A stretch of DNA of 64,000 bases, taken from positions 62,001-126,000 of the forward strand of contig NZ_JAMBOT010000001.1 of NCBI RefSeq assembly GCF_023715725.1, written 5' to 3'. Below, in pieces: positions 16,719-25,386 of this stretch. Source of the stretch: Paenibacillus pasadenensis (lineage in GTDB: Bacteria > Bacillota > Bacilli > Paenibacillales > Paenibacillaceae). The notes beneath the pieces are model-generated. The model saw only the letters and a list, made by a program, of their open reading frames with translations. It made no database searches and was not told the origin of the DNA. Within the stretch, counting starts at the first letter, position 1. Each line of letters starts with the position of its first letter. A program made the position numbers and the translations under genes.

Positions 16719-17081
16719 TTAGCGTTGTTCCTCTTCCTGTACGGGAAAAACTTGTTCTAACGGTTGCTCTATGCTTCCCTCGGAAACCTCCACGAACAAG
16801 GCTGAGTCAAACCTGCCTCCGACGCCAGGCTCAACGCCTTCCGCAGCAAGCAGTCCCAGCTGAAGCTCGCCATGATCGCCGGGCAGGCTGATCCGCCTTT
16901 CGCTGTTCATGACGCGATGCCAAGGAAGGCCGTGCGATTCGCCCAGGCTGTGCAATGCCCGTACGACTTGGCGAGCCGCCCTGCGATTGCCCGCCATAGC
17001 GGCGACAGAGCCGTACGTCATTAAACGGCCTTCTGGAATCGAGCGTATAACTTCCACGATACGGGCCGTAAAAGGCAGCAT
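16719..17081 (-). CDS. alkyltransferase-like (ATL) DNA-binding protein
   Basis: 120 residues matching the DNA-binding domain of O6-methylguanine-DNA methyltransferase: MTYGSVAAMAG, then RAARQVVRALH, then LPWHRVMNS. The active-site PCHRV motif is PWHRV here, with Trp replacing the acceptor Cys. That is the mark of ATL proteins, which bind O6-alkylguanine without repairing it and pass the lesion to nucleotide excision repair. The ATG at 17081 has GGGAG nine bases upstream; an ATG two codons earlier is too close. The C terminus (about residues 85-120) is an acidic extension. Confidence 0.88.
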   Translation of the reverse strand: MLPFTARIVEVIRSIPEGRLMTYGSVAAMAGNRRAARQVVRALHSLGESHGLPWHRVMNSERRISLPGDHGELQLGLLAAEGVEPGVGGRFDSALFVEVSEGSIEQPLEQVFPVQEEEQR

Positions 17082-17139
17082 CCGCATCCTCTCCCTCTTC
17101 AGCAATTCAGCATATTCAGAGCTTTATTCGCACAGATAT

Positions 17140-17436
17140 TCAGTTCCGTTCAGATTCAGATGCATGCTCCAAACAAAATGCTGTAAATTCAGCCAGTTCT
17201 TCATCTTCAAGCTCAAAGTCAAGCATCTTGTCACTGCCGCGCTCGCGGATTTCATGGCTAATAATCCGTCCGGCTTCGTTTTCAACCGCAAAAACGATAC
17301 GAACATAAAGCCCGCTTGGCGTAAACAGCTCGTCCTCTTCGTCCACTTCGACGTTGAGGCTGTATTCAAAACGCTGGCCGCTAATAATGCCGAACGGGTC
17401 CTTGATTTTCTCCACTGTATATTCCGTAATTTCCAT
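17140..17436 (-). CDS. DUF6509 family protein
   Basis: 98 residues, acidic, cytoplasmic. The N terminus MEITEYTVEKIKDPFGIISG and the following VDEEDELFTPSGLYVRIVFA segment match small Bacillales proteins of the DUF6509 family, sometimes mislabelled pullulanase. Function is unknown. The ATG follows GGAGGAG. It starts one base after the helicase stop codon, so the two are co-transcribed and probably translationally coupled. Confidence 0.75.
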   Translation of the reverse strand: MEITEYTVEKIKDPFGIISGQRFEYSLNVEVDEEDELFTPSGLYVRIVFAVENEAGRIISHEIRERGSDKMLDFELEDEELAEFTAFCLEHASESERN

Positions 17437-17437
17437 G

Positions 17438-19375
17438 TCAGTTCTCCTCCTTCAGCGTTCCGTCCGGTATGACGGCTGTTACAGCTATTCTGACGGCTGG
17501 CTCGTTAAGCCTTTCCGATAAAATAACGATGTCGCCGCTGTCTTCACGCGTTCGGATAAGCCTGCCGATTCCCTGCCGCAGCCGCAGCTGCATAAACGGC
17601 TTGTCCACAGCGTTGTAGGCGTCTGCCGCTTCCGCCCTGCGGGCGTTGTAGACTGGATCGGACGGAGGCCAAGGCAGCTCCCATACAATGACGAGCGATA
17701 GCGAAGGACCGGGAATATCCAGCCCCTCCCATAACGTTGCGGCGCATAATACGCTTTCCTCGTCATTCTGGAATGCGCTGATCAGATGGCTGATCTCGGC
17801 ATCTCCTTCATATAACATCCGATATCCGTTCAGGCTCCCGCTTTCCATCGCCCAGCTGCGGAACTGTTCCAAGCCGGACTTGTCCGGGAACAGCAGCAGC
17901 GCCCTTCCTCCGCTGCGGCGCAGCGCGTCCAGCGCCTCTTGCCGCTTGTTTTCGATACTGTCTGCCGTTAGTAAACGCACATTCATCTGCTCGGCATAAT
18001 CGTACGGGCTTGGCGTGCTGAAGCTCAAAAATCCGCTTATGCCTAGTGTGTCCGCCATATAGTCAAAAGTGCCGTCGGCGGATAGAGTCGCGGACGAAAA
18101 CAGAATCGGCATCGGCCGTGAAAACACTCTCTCCTTCAGCACTTCCTTGACCATTCTCGGCATGATGACCAGCGCCAGGCTGTCGTTTTCCGGCGCGAGC
18201 CAAGTAATCAGCCCTTCCGGCCGGTCAAACAGCGCCAGCGCCATTCCGATCATATCCAGATGTTCCTCGACGATAGTGAGATGGTACGCATCCAACGTGA
18301 AAAGTCCGCTTTCGAATACAAGCTGCTCCTCAATCTCCTCCAGCTGGGATCGGAAAGCGCGGAGTTCGCGCAGCAGCTCCGGCGTCAGGCTGAACTCCAG
18401 CCGGTCGGACCCAGCCGTTGAGCGTCCGGCGAGCCGCAGGCGGCGAAAAAGATCTTCGCTGCGGCTAATCGCATCCTCAATTGAATAGGCAAGCGTTTCG
18501 CGAATGTCATTTTGCAGCAGTCGGCTGATGATCGATTCAAACATGGCATGCTCCAGCTTGTACGTTAGCGCATTTTGCGCAGCCGCTTCCAGCAGATGGC
18601 CCTCGTCGAAAACAACGGAGCTGTGCTCGGGCAGCAGCGGCAGCTGGCCCTCCCGTTTGCGGGCTTCCGCAGTCCAAACATGCTCCATATAAAAATCATG
18701 CGAGCAAATAAGCAGATCCGGCGCTTTGCGGTAATAGTCGCGGGATAACGTCATGCCGCAGCGATGCCGCTGCGGACAGATGAGGCAATCCTGGAATACG
18801 TCCCATCCGATCCGTGACCACATGGCGTCGCTTAGCTCGGGATAATCCTTGCGGCTGCCGTAAGGGTGAAACGATTGCATCGTCCCTGGCTGGTGCACAA
18901 AATTCGGAAGACCTTCGTAAATAAAATCGTAGTCGGAGCCGCCCGAATCGCTTCTTACAGCATCAAGCTTGTTCAGACACAGATATTGGCTTTGCGATTT
19001 GGCGACGCGGGCGTCAACGACGAGGCCTAGATGCCTCGCTATTTTGGCCAGATCGCCTTCCGGCTTGGTCAGCTGCTCGATGAGCGACTCGTCGGCGCAG
19101 GCGATAACTGCAGGTTGCTGCTTATAACGGGCGTATGCGGCTGCATAAAGCAGATACACCAGCGTTTTCCCGGTGCCGACCCCCGCTTCGGCGAACAGCG
19201 TTTTTTTATCCTGAAACGCCCGCTCCAGCTGAAAAGCCATATAAATTTGCTCATCCCGAACCTCAAATCCGGCTTCGGGCAAAATCTCGTAAAATACATC
19301 GGCGATCCAATCGCTAGCTTGGCTAATAAACGGCAGAGACGGATCGTACGTAAATGGGAATCGGGTTTGAGTCAA
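17438..19375 (-). CDS. DinG/XPD-like superfamily 2 DNA helicase with Fe-S cluster
   Basis: 645 residues. Motif I (Walker A) is GVGTGKT at residues 65-71, motif II is VVFDEGH, and motif VI is QGIGRLIRTREDSGD. Four cysteines between motifs I and II (one in SQYLCLNK, then CLICPQRHRC) fit the 4Fe-4S cluster of the XPD/DinG group, which unwinds DNA 5' to 3'. The first codon is TTG, eleven bases after GGAGG. There is no N-terminal exonuclease domain, unlike the longer Bacillus DinG. The likely role is DNA repair or resolving R-loops or D-loops. Confidence 0.9.
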   Translation of the reverse strand: MTQTRFPFTYDPSLPFISQASDWIADVFYEILPEAGFEVRDEQIYMAFQLERAFQDKKTLFAEAGVGTGKTLVYLLYAAAYARYKQQPAVIACADESLIEQLTKPEGDLAKIARHLGLVVDARVAKSQSQYLCLNKLDAVRSDSGGSDYDFIYEGLPNFVHQPGTMQSFHPYGSRKDYPELSDAMWSRIGWDVFQDCLICPQRHRCGMTLSRDYYRKAPDLLICSHDFYMEHVWTAEARKREGQLPLLPEHSSVVFDEGHLLEAAAQNALTYKLEHAMFESIISRLLQNDIRETLAYSIEDAISRSEDLFRRLRLAGRSTAGSDRLEFSLTPELLRELRAFRSQLEEIEEQLVFESGLFTLDAYHLTIVEEHLDMIGMALALFDRPEGLITWLAPENDSLALVIMPRMVKEVLKERVFSRPMPILFSSATLSADGTFDYMADTLGISGFLSFSTPSPYDYAEQMNVRLLTADSIENKRQEALDALRRSGGRALLLFPDKSGLEQFRSWAMESGSLNGYRMLYEGDAEISHLISAFQNDEESVLCAATLWEGLDIPGPSLSLVIVWELPWPPSDPVYNARRAEAADAYNAVDKPFMQLRLRQGIGRLIRTREDSGDIVILSERLNEPAVRIAVTAVIPDGTLKEEN

Positions 19376-19644
19376 GCGATGCGCAGCCTCCGATAATTGC
19401 AGAGTGGAATTGAAATGCCAAAACTACATCATAATCCGCATGCAGCCGCTTGTAAAGCGCAGGGCTGGCGGGCCGTGCTTGAGCTAAGAGGTTAATCATT
19501 CTAGCGGACGGCATTCCGATCGGTCGTTCCGGTAAGCACAGCCGCTTTTCACAACTTAACCGCTTTCTTTACTCGCAAGCGCTACGTCTTGTTTCATTAT
19601 TTCATGCCTTAAGCAAAGAAGCCAGCATACGCGGACTGCAGCTC
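19376..19644. other. intergenic region upstream of the helicase gene
   Basis: Helicase leader and promoter region. A short minus-strand frame runs through it into the helicase gene but has no ribosome site or recognisable similarity. Nothing else was seen. Confidence 0.5.
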
Positions 19645-19677
19645 AAAAAAAAGCCGGACCCGCAATCCGGGCCCGGC
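19645..19677 (-). terminator. terminator of the fad operon 3' UTR
   Basis: GCCGGACCCG (19653-19662) pairs with CGGGCCCGGC (19668-19677) with one mismatch. Eight A residues at 19645-19652 provide the U-run on the minus strand. It lies 250 bp beyond the last fad gene, after the repeat array. Confidence 0.8.
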
Positions 19678-19693
19678 GGTATTGCATAACATT

Positions 19694-19911
19694 GACGACC
19701 TTACCGAGCACGATTTTCTCGCTTCCGCATCCCGTAAGGTCGTTGGACGACCTTACCGAGCGCGGTTTTTACACTTACGCATCCCGTAAGGTCGTTGGAC
19801 GACCTTACCGAGCACGATTTTCTCGCTTCCGCATCCCGTAAGGTCGTTGGACGACCTTACCGAGCGCGGTTTTTACACTTACGCGTCCCGTAAGGTCATT
19901 GGACGACCTTA
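19694..19911. repeat. array of 52-bp palindromic tandem repeats
   Basis: Four units begin at 19694, 19746, 19798 and 19850, exactly 52 bp apart, with a partial fifth from 19902. Each unit opens with GACGACCTTACCGAG and closes with CCCGTAAGGTCGTTG, so its ends form an inverted repeat. Two centres alternate: A has CACGATTTTCTCGCTTCCG, B has CGCGGTTTTTACACTTACG, giving A-B-A-B. The last unit has drifted (GTCATTG, then CTTAACC). In RNA each unit would fold into a hairpin, in the 3' untranslated part of the fad transcript. Confidence 0.92.
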
Positions 19912-19925
19912 ACCGGCGCAGACTA

Positions 19926-20363
19926 TCAAGCCCCCAAAATCCGGAACGTACCAGTGCCAAACGCGTACAGCTTGCCGTCCTCGCTCCGGGCAAAGGCTTG
20001 CGTGCTGATCATGTTGCGGGATTCGTGCACAATGTCCGCAGTGACGATCAAACGCCCTTCCTTAATCGGCGACACATAATTCAAATTGAGATTTGTCGTC
20101 ACGACGGCGTTGTCAGGCCGGGCAGCCATAGCCACAAGCCCCATGGCGGAATCGATCAGCGTTGCATAAACGCCTCCGTGCAAAATTCCGATCAAGTTCA
20201 TATGATGCGGCTTGATATCCAGAAATACCTCGGTATGACCATCGCCTAACGTCTGGACCTCGCCTCCGATGTAACCCCAGAACGATTGCTCCGCCGCGGC
20301 CGCCCACTTTGCAATCAGCTTTTTGGCTTTATCTGATGAATCCGCTTCCATAGAAGAGCTCAT
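19926..20363 (-). CDS. hotdog-fold acyl-CoA thioesterase (PaaI family)
   Basis: 145 residues. The hotdog helix reads GILHGGVYATLIDSAMGLVA, with the HGG motif and an Asp in the position typical of PaaI/4HBT-type thioesterases. It hydrolyses acyl-CoA in the cytoplasm. As the last gene of a beta-oxidation operon it may recycle CoA from stalled intermediates. The ATG at 20363 lies directly behind AAGGAGGT; a longer open frame upstream is not needed. It is 40 bp downstream of the acyl-CoA ligase gene. Confidence 0.88.
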   Translation of the reverse strand: MSSSMEADSSDKAKKLIAKWAAAAEQSFWGYIGGEVQTLGDGHTEVFLDIKPHHMNLIGILHGGVYATLIDSAMGLVAMAARPDNAVVTTNLNLNYVSPIKEGRLIVTADIVHESRNMISTQAFARSEDGKLYAFGTGTFRILGA

Positions 20364-20403
20364 TGTCGGACCTCCTTCCTGCTTCGCCGTTCGTTCTCCG
20401 CTG

Positions 20404-22113
20404 TCATTTTCCGCTTGTCGGTTCTCCGTTTGTCGTCTGCTCTCTCTCCTGTTCTTCTTCCAGCAGCTTGCGGCGAAGCACTTTGCCCACCAGCGTTTTG
20501 GGAAGGCTGCTGCGGAATTCATAAATTCTCGGCACCTTATAGACGGCAAGCCGCTCCTTGCACCATTGCTTAAGCGCCTCCGGATCTTCTGAAGCGCCGC
20601 TTTTCAGCACAATGTAGGCTTTAACCGTTTCGCCGCGGTAAGGGTCGTTGACACCAGCAACAATCGCTTCTTCAATATCGGGATGCTCGAACAGCACCTC
20701 CTCCACCTCACGCGGATAAATGTTGAACCCGCCAGCAATGATCAGATCCTTGCGCCGGTCTAAAATATAGAAAAAACCGTCGCTGTCCATACGTGCAAGG
20801 TCGCCTGTATAAAGCCAGCCGTCCTTCAACGTTTTCGCGGTTTCCTCCGGCCGCCTCCAGTAGCCCGCCATCACCTGCGGGCCGCGTACAATCACCTCGC
20901 CGATGTCGCCAGGCTCCACGTCTTCTCCCGATTCCGGGTGCACGATGCGCGCCTCCGTATCCGGGATTGGGATGCCCACAGAGCCAGCTTTGCGCAGCTC
21001 CCAAATATTATTGGCGTGCGTAACAGGCGCGGCCTCCGTCAAGCCGTAGCCTTCGATCAGCTTGCCGCCGGTCAGCTTCTCAAACCGTTCCTGAACTTCA
21101 AGCGGCAGCGCGGCCGCCCCGCTAATGCAGACATCAATGGAGGACAGATCGTATTTGCTCACATCCGGGTGATTAATTAGAGCGACATACATGGTCGGGG
21201 CTCCGGGAAACAGTGTCAGCCGATGTTTTTGGATCGCCTTCAGCACGGCATTGATTTCAAATCGCGGCATCAAGTAGAGCGTCGCTCCGACCCGCACGCC
21301 TTGATTAAGCAGCACCGTCATGCCAAACACATGAAAAAAGGGCAAAGCAGCCAAATACTTGTCTTTGCTGCCCTTGTTCCGGTAATTCCAATGATGGGCC
21401 TGAATCGTATTTGCAATCATATTGCGATGAGTTAACATAACGCCTTTGGCAAAGCCGGTTGTGCCTCCCGTATATTGAATCAACGCGAGATCTGTACGCG
21501 ACTGCACCGGCACCCGGCAAGGATCGCTCAGCGCCTCGCGCAGCAGCTTTGTAAACCGGAGCAGCTGCGTGTCGCCGAAATCCAGCTTGGGAAGCGGAGT
21601 TCCGTCCTTTTTCGCTTTGATCGGATAGAGCAGATTTTTCGGAAACGGCAGGTAATCCGAGACTGAAGTTACAATAATACGCTCCATCGGGGTGCCTTCC
21701 GTCGCCTGGCGAACACGGCCGACGAGCAAATCCAGCGTCACGATGAACCTCGCTCCGGCATCGTTAAGCTGATGCTCCAGCTCGCGCGGCATGTAGAGCG
21801 GGTTCGTCATCACAACAACGCCGCCGGCCAGCATCGAGCCATAATAGGCGATGACGGCCTGCGGGCAGTTGGGCAGCATGACCGCAACCCGGTCTCCTTT
21901 GCGAAGACCGAGGCTGATCATCGCGTTTGCATAACGGTATACAGCATCTAGCAGCGTTCCATATGACATGCTGGCGCCCATGAATTCAAGCGCCGTATGA
22001 TTCGGGTTACGTTCAGCCGTCCGCACCAGGAATTCCGCCAGGTTATGGTCCGGATAATCGCAGGTCGGCGGAACTTCGGCCGGGTAATGTCTGAGCCATG
22101 GTCTGTTCGACAT
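20404..22113 (-). CDS. lcfA: long-chain fatty acid-CoA ligase
   Basis: 569 residues, the normal length for bacterial FadD/LcfA. AMP-binding motifs are present in order: YTGGTTGFAKG (about 214-224), GYGLTEAAP, and DRRKDLIIAGGFNIYPREVE, with the catalytic Lys near the C-terminal PKTLVGKVLRRKL. It activates fatty acids to acyl-CoA with ATP, the entry step to the pathway encoded upstream. The assignment to long-chain substrates comes from overall similarity and context. A 203-bp gap containing a MITE-like element separates it from the acyl-CoA dehydrogenase gene. Confidence 0.92.
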   Translation of the reverse strand: MSNRPWLRHYPAEVPPTCDYPDHNLAEFLVRTAERNPNHTALEFMGASMSYGTLLDAVYRYANAMISLGLRKGDRVAVMLPNCPQAVIAYYGSMLAGGVVVMTNPLYMPRELEHQLNDAGARFIVTLDLLVGRVRQATEGTPMERIIVTSVSDYLPFPKNLLYPIKAKKDGTPLPKLDFGDTQLLRFTKLLREALSDPCRVPVQSRTDLALIQYTGGTTGFAKGVMLTHRNMIANTIQAHHWNYRNKGSKDKYLAALPFFHVFGMTVLLNQGVRVGATLYLMPRFEINAVLKAIQKHRLTLFPGAPTMYVALINHPDVSKYDLSSIDVCISGAAALPLEVQERFEKLTGGKLIEGYGLTEAAPVTHANNIWELRKAGSVGIPIPDTEARIVHPESGEDVEPGDIGEVIVRGPQVMAGYWRRPEETAKTLKDGWLYTGDLARMDSDGFFYILDRRKDLIIAGGFNIYPREVEEVLFEHPDIEEAIVAGVNDPYRGETVKAYIVLKSGASEDPEALKQWCKERLAVYKVPRIYEFRSSLPKTLVGKVLRRKLLEEEQEREQTTNGEPTSGK

Positions 22114-22144
22114 ACCGTCACCCCATTCTGTTCTTATGGAGGTT

Positions 22145-22310
22145 GTTCAAAAAGCCCACCATTGATCACGATGTAAACCAGGAAGCGCACTCGACATCGA
22201 ATCTTGTGTTCACCCTCGAAGTCCGGTGCTCATGTAGGTTTGCCTACATTCCGCTCCTCTTCTTCCGGTTCTCGCAACCTTCTCGATGCTGAATGGCGAC
22301 CTTTTTGAAC
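22145..22310. mobile_element. MITE-like palindromic element
   Basis: 166 bp bounded by inverted ends GTTCAAAAAG (22145-22154) and CTTTTTGAAC (22301-22310). The similarity of the ends continues imperfectly for about 25 bp (CCACCATTGA against CGCCATTCA). An inner palindrome, ATGTAGGTTTGCCTACAT, lies at about 22233-22250. It has no coding capacity and sits 6 bp beyond the stop codon of the acyl-CoA dehydrogenase gene. The structure fits a non-autonomous element; transposase and target duplication are not identified. Confidence 0.6.
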
Positions 22311-22316
22311 TTGTTC

Positions 22317-24098
22317 TTATGGCACGTAACGCTCAGCCTCAATGACGCGGGATGCGATGCGGCGTTTCAGCTTGACTGTGTCGTTGGTGGCGGTTTTGGT
22401 CAGCTTTTTCAGCACAGACAGCTGCGTTTTGAGCGTGTCGCCTGTTTCCATAGCCGCCAGCGTTTCCTTCGCCAGCTCCGCAATGCGGGCGAATTCCTCC
22501 TGCACGAATACAACGGTCATGTCTACGCCGAGCTGCGCTTTGGCACCGCCTTGCAGCTTGATCCGTTTTTTCGTGCGTAAGATCGCGCTTTCCATTGCAA
22601 ACACGCCAATCATAATATCCGCCATATTGCTGAGAATTTCCTGCTCCTGATCCAGCTTCGTCTGATACTTCTGCACGGCGGACGCGCCAGCCATCAGGAA
22701 GATTTTTTTGGCGTTCTCCAGCAGGTACGTTTCCTGGTCCAGCGGATTTTCAAACAACTGATTCGAGGAGCGAAGCTCCATCAGCTCGGATTGCAGCTTC
22801 ATCGCCTTCGGCAGCAGCGCCAGCTCGCCTTTCATCGCCCGCTTAATGAGCGTTCCCGGAATTAACAGGCGATTGATCTCGTTTGTGCCTTCAAAAATAC
22901 GGTTAATGCGGGAGTCCCGGTAAATGCGCTCAATGCGGTATTCCTGCGTAAAGCCGTATCCGCCATGAATCTGCACCCCTTCGTCCGCGACAAAATCAAG
23001 CGCTTCGGAAGCGAACACTTTGTTGATGGAGCATTCCAGCTGGTACTCCGCAATTGCTTTGGCGGATTGATATCCAACGTCAGGTGCGGAATAGTCGACA
23101 TCGGCAAGACCAACATCAAACAGCCCTGCGGTGCGGTATACCATGCTTTCCATCACATACGTGCGGATGTTCATTTCCGCGAGTTTCTTGCCAACTAGCG
23201 GGAAACTGCTGATTGCGCGGCCGAATTGCGTGCGCTCGTTGGCGTATTTGGACGAATATTCGATTGCGTCCTTGGCGGAGCCGAGACAGCCGACAGCCAG
23301 CTTGTAACGCCCGATGTTGAGAATGTTGAAGGCAATCAGATGGCCTTTTCCCACCTCCCACAGCAGATTTTCCGCCGGAACCTTTACGTCCTCCAAAATG
23401 AGCGGGCATGTCGAGGAGCCTTTAATGCCCATCTTTTTCTCTTCCGGGCCGATGCTGACGCCGTCCATCGTCCGCTCCACGATAAAGGTGCTGAAATCAT
23501 TGCCGTTTACCTTGGCGTAAACGATGAATATATCCGCGAACCCGGCGTTCGTAATGAACTGCTTCGTGCCGTTCAGCACGTAATGGCTGCCGTCTTCGCT
23601 GAGCACCGCCGTCGCCTTGGCTCCCAGCGCATCGGATCCGGAAGAAGGCTCTGTCAAGCAATAGGCGGCGATTAACTCGGCGGTTGCCAGCTTCGGCAAA
23701 TACTTCATCTTTTGCTGCTCGTTGCCAAAATAAACGATCGGCAGCGTGCCGATGCCGACATGCGCCCCGGCGGTTAGAGCGAACGCGCTCGCCTTGGTCA
23801 TCTTTTCGCTGATCAGCGAGGAGCTTACCTTATCGAGGCCGAGGCCGCCGTACGCCTCCGGCACGTCCGCGCCGAGCAGGCCCAGCTCGCCCGCCTTGCG
23901 AAGCTTTTCAACTGTCAGCTCATAGTTCAGCTTCTCGATTTTTTCGTCGACCGGTTCAATTTCCCCTGTTACAAAATCCTCCGTCGTCTCAGCGATCATA
24001 CGCTGCTCTTCCGTAAGCTCCTCGGGAATGACAATGTTGTCTGCATCGATATCTTCAATGATAAAGCTGCCGCCTAACACTTTATTTGTTGTTGTCAT
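22317..24098 (-). CDS. fadE: acyl-CoA dehydrogenase (FadE type)
   Basis: 593 residues, longer than the usual 380, with the C-terminal extension of very-long-chain-type acyl-CoA dehydrogenases (as in B. subtilis FadE). CLTEPSSGSDALGAK and IHGGYGFTQEYRIERIYRDS are the family signatures, and RIFEGTNEINRLLIPG carries the FAD/substrate end of the core domain. It introduces the first double bond into acyl-CoA, passing electrons to the EtfAB pair encoded in the divergent operon. The ATG follows AAAGGAG. It is 53 bp downstream of fadA. Confidence 0.94.
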   Translation of the reverse strand: MTTTNKVLGGSFIIEDIDADNIVIPEELTEEQRMIAETTEDFVTGEIEPVDEKIEKLNYELTVEKLRKAGELGLLGADVPEAYGGLGLDKVSSSLISEKMTKASAFALTAGAHVGIGTLPIVYFGNEQQKMKYLPKLATAELIAAYCLTEPSSGSDALGAKATAVLSEDGSHYVLNGTKQFITNAGFADIFIVYAKVNGNDFSTFIVERTMDGVSIGPEEKKMGIKGSSTCPLILEDVKVPAENLLWEVGKGHLIAFNILNIGRYKLAVGCLGSAKDAIEYSSKYANERTQFGRAISSFPLVGKKLAEMNIRTYVMESMVYRTAGLFDVGLADVDYSAPDVGYQSAKAIAEYQLECSINKVFASEALDFVADEGVQIHGGYGFTQEYRIERIYRDSRINRIFEGTNEINRLLIPGTLIKRAMKGELALLPKAMKLQSELMELRSSNQLFENPLDQETYLLENAKKIFLMAGASAVQKYQTKLDQEQEILSNMADIMIGVFAMESAILRTKKRIKLQGGAKAQLGVDMTVVFVQEEFARIAELAKETLAAMETGDTLKTQLSVLKKLTKTATNDTVKLKRRIASRVIEAERYVP

Positions 24099-24150
24099 TT
24101 TCAGCCGCTCCTTTGGAATGGATGGGTTAAAATAGGAAGAAATCCCGGCT

Positions 24151-25335
24151 TCACGCCGGATGGACTTCGAATACGCCTGCGGCTCCCATGCCGCCTCCGA
24201 TGCACATGCTCACTACGCCGTAACCGCCGCCGCGTCTGCGCAGCTCGTTGATCAGGCTGACACTGATTTTGGTGCCGGTGCAGCCGAGCGGATGGCCAAG
24301 CGCAATCGCGCCGCCGTTTACATTCACCTTATCCTCGTCTATGCCCAGCTCGCGGATAATATGCAGACACTGCGACGCAAACGCTTCATTAATCTCGAAC
24401 AGCCCGACCTGCTCCTGCGTAATGCCAGCCCGCTGCAGCGCCTTCGGAATCGCCTTGACCGGGCCGACGCCCATAATTTCCGGCTCCACGCCGGCCAGCG
24501 CAAATGAACGGAACGTGGCTAGCGGCTTCAAACCAAGCTCATCCGCCTTTTCCCGGCTCATGATCACCACCGCCGCCGCTCCGTCGCTGACCTGCGAGGA
24601 ATTACCTGCCGTTACGGTGCCGTTCAGCTTGAACGCCGGCCGCAGCTTGCCAAGCGTATCCACGGTGGTGTCGGGACGCACGCCTTCATCCATCCGAAAC
24701 GTGAACGCCTCGGTTTTGACCCGGCCGTCCTCCTCCAGCGATTTTAGCTCCGCGTCTACGGGTACGATTTCGTCATCGAATTTGCCGGCGGCAATCGCTG
24801 CCGCCGCTTTTTCGTGCGAGCGGGAAGCAAACCGGTCCTGATCCTCCCGCGATACGCCGAACTGCTCGGCAACCCGCTCGGCGGTATGCCCCATGCCGAT
24901 ATACACCTCCGGCATCTCTTCGACGATGCGCGGGTTGGGAGATATTTTGAAGCCGGTCATCGGCACATGGCTCATGCTCTCCACGCCGCCCGCAATAAGC
25001 ACATCCGCGCCGCCAGTCATAATGCGTTCCGCCGCAAACGCAATCGATTGCAAGCCCGAGGAGCAGAAACGGTTGATCGTCAGCGCCGGCACCGTGACCG
25101 GAAATCCGGCGTAGAGCGACATGATGCGGGCAAAGTTCAAGCCCTGCTCTCCCTCCGGCATGGCGCAGCCGATGATGATGTCCTCCACATCCTCCTTATT
25201 CAGCCCCGGCGCGCGCCGCACCACTTCGTCCAGCACGATGCGCCCGAGATCGTCGGCGCGGGTTTGCCGCAGGCTGCCTTTTTTGCCGCGCCCGATCGCC
25301 GTCCTCGCCATAGATACGATTACCGCTTCTCTCAT
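24151..25335 (-). CDS. fadA: acetyl-CoA C-acyltransferase (thiolase)
   Basis: 394 residues from the ATG at 25335 ([17 protein letters not shown], aligned with the start of known thiolases); a GTG four codons earlier is too near the AAAGGAG to be used well. The nucleophilic Cys91 lies in [10 protein letters not shown]. The C-terminal GHPLGCTG and CIGGGMG motifs supply the active-site His and second Cys. It carries out the thiolytic step that releases acetyl-CoA. The neighbouring genes support a degradative rather than a biosynthetic role. Confidence 0.95.
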   Translation of the reverse strand: MREAVIVSMARTAIGRGKKGSLRQTRADDLGRIVLDEVVRRAPGLNKEDVEDIIIGCAMPEGEQGLNFARIMSLYAGFPVTVPALTINRFCSSGLQSIAFAAERIMTGGADVLIAGGVESMSHVPMTGFKISPNPRIVEEMPEVYIGMGHTAERVAEQFGVSREDQDRFASRSHEKAAAAIAAGKFDDEIVPVDAELKSLEEDGRVKTEAFTFRMDEGVRPDTTVDTLGKLRPAFKLNGTVTAGNSSQVSDGAAAVVIMSREKADELGLKPLATFRSFALAGVEPEIMGVGPVKAIPKALQRAGITQEQVGLFEINEAFASQCLHIIRELGIDEDKVNVNGGAIALGHPLGCTGTKISVSLINELRRRGGGYGVVSMCIGGGMGAAGVFEVHPA

Positions 25336-25386
25336 ATCGCCGTTCACGCTCCTTTTTGGCTTTGCTTTCTATTAATAGCAGCCACG

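Noticed and set aside
19323..19514. A 63-codon frame overlapping the helicase start
   Set aside because: It has no ribosome site and overlaps the helicase gene by 53 bp in another frame; probably leader sequence of the helicase.
19694..19911. The 52-bp repeats as a CRISPR array
   Set aside because: The centres alternate between two recurring sequences instead of being unique, and each unit is itself palindromic.
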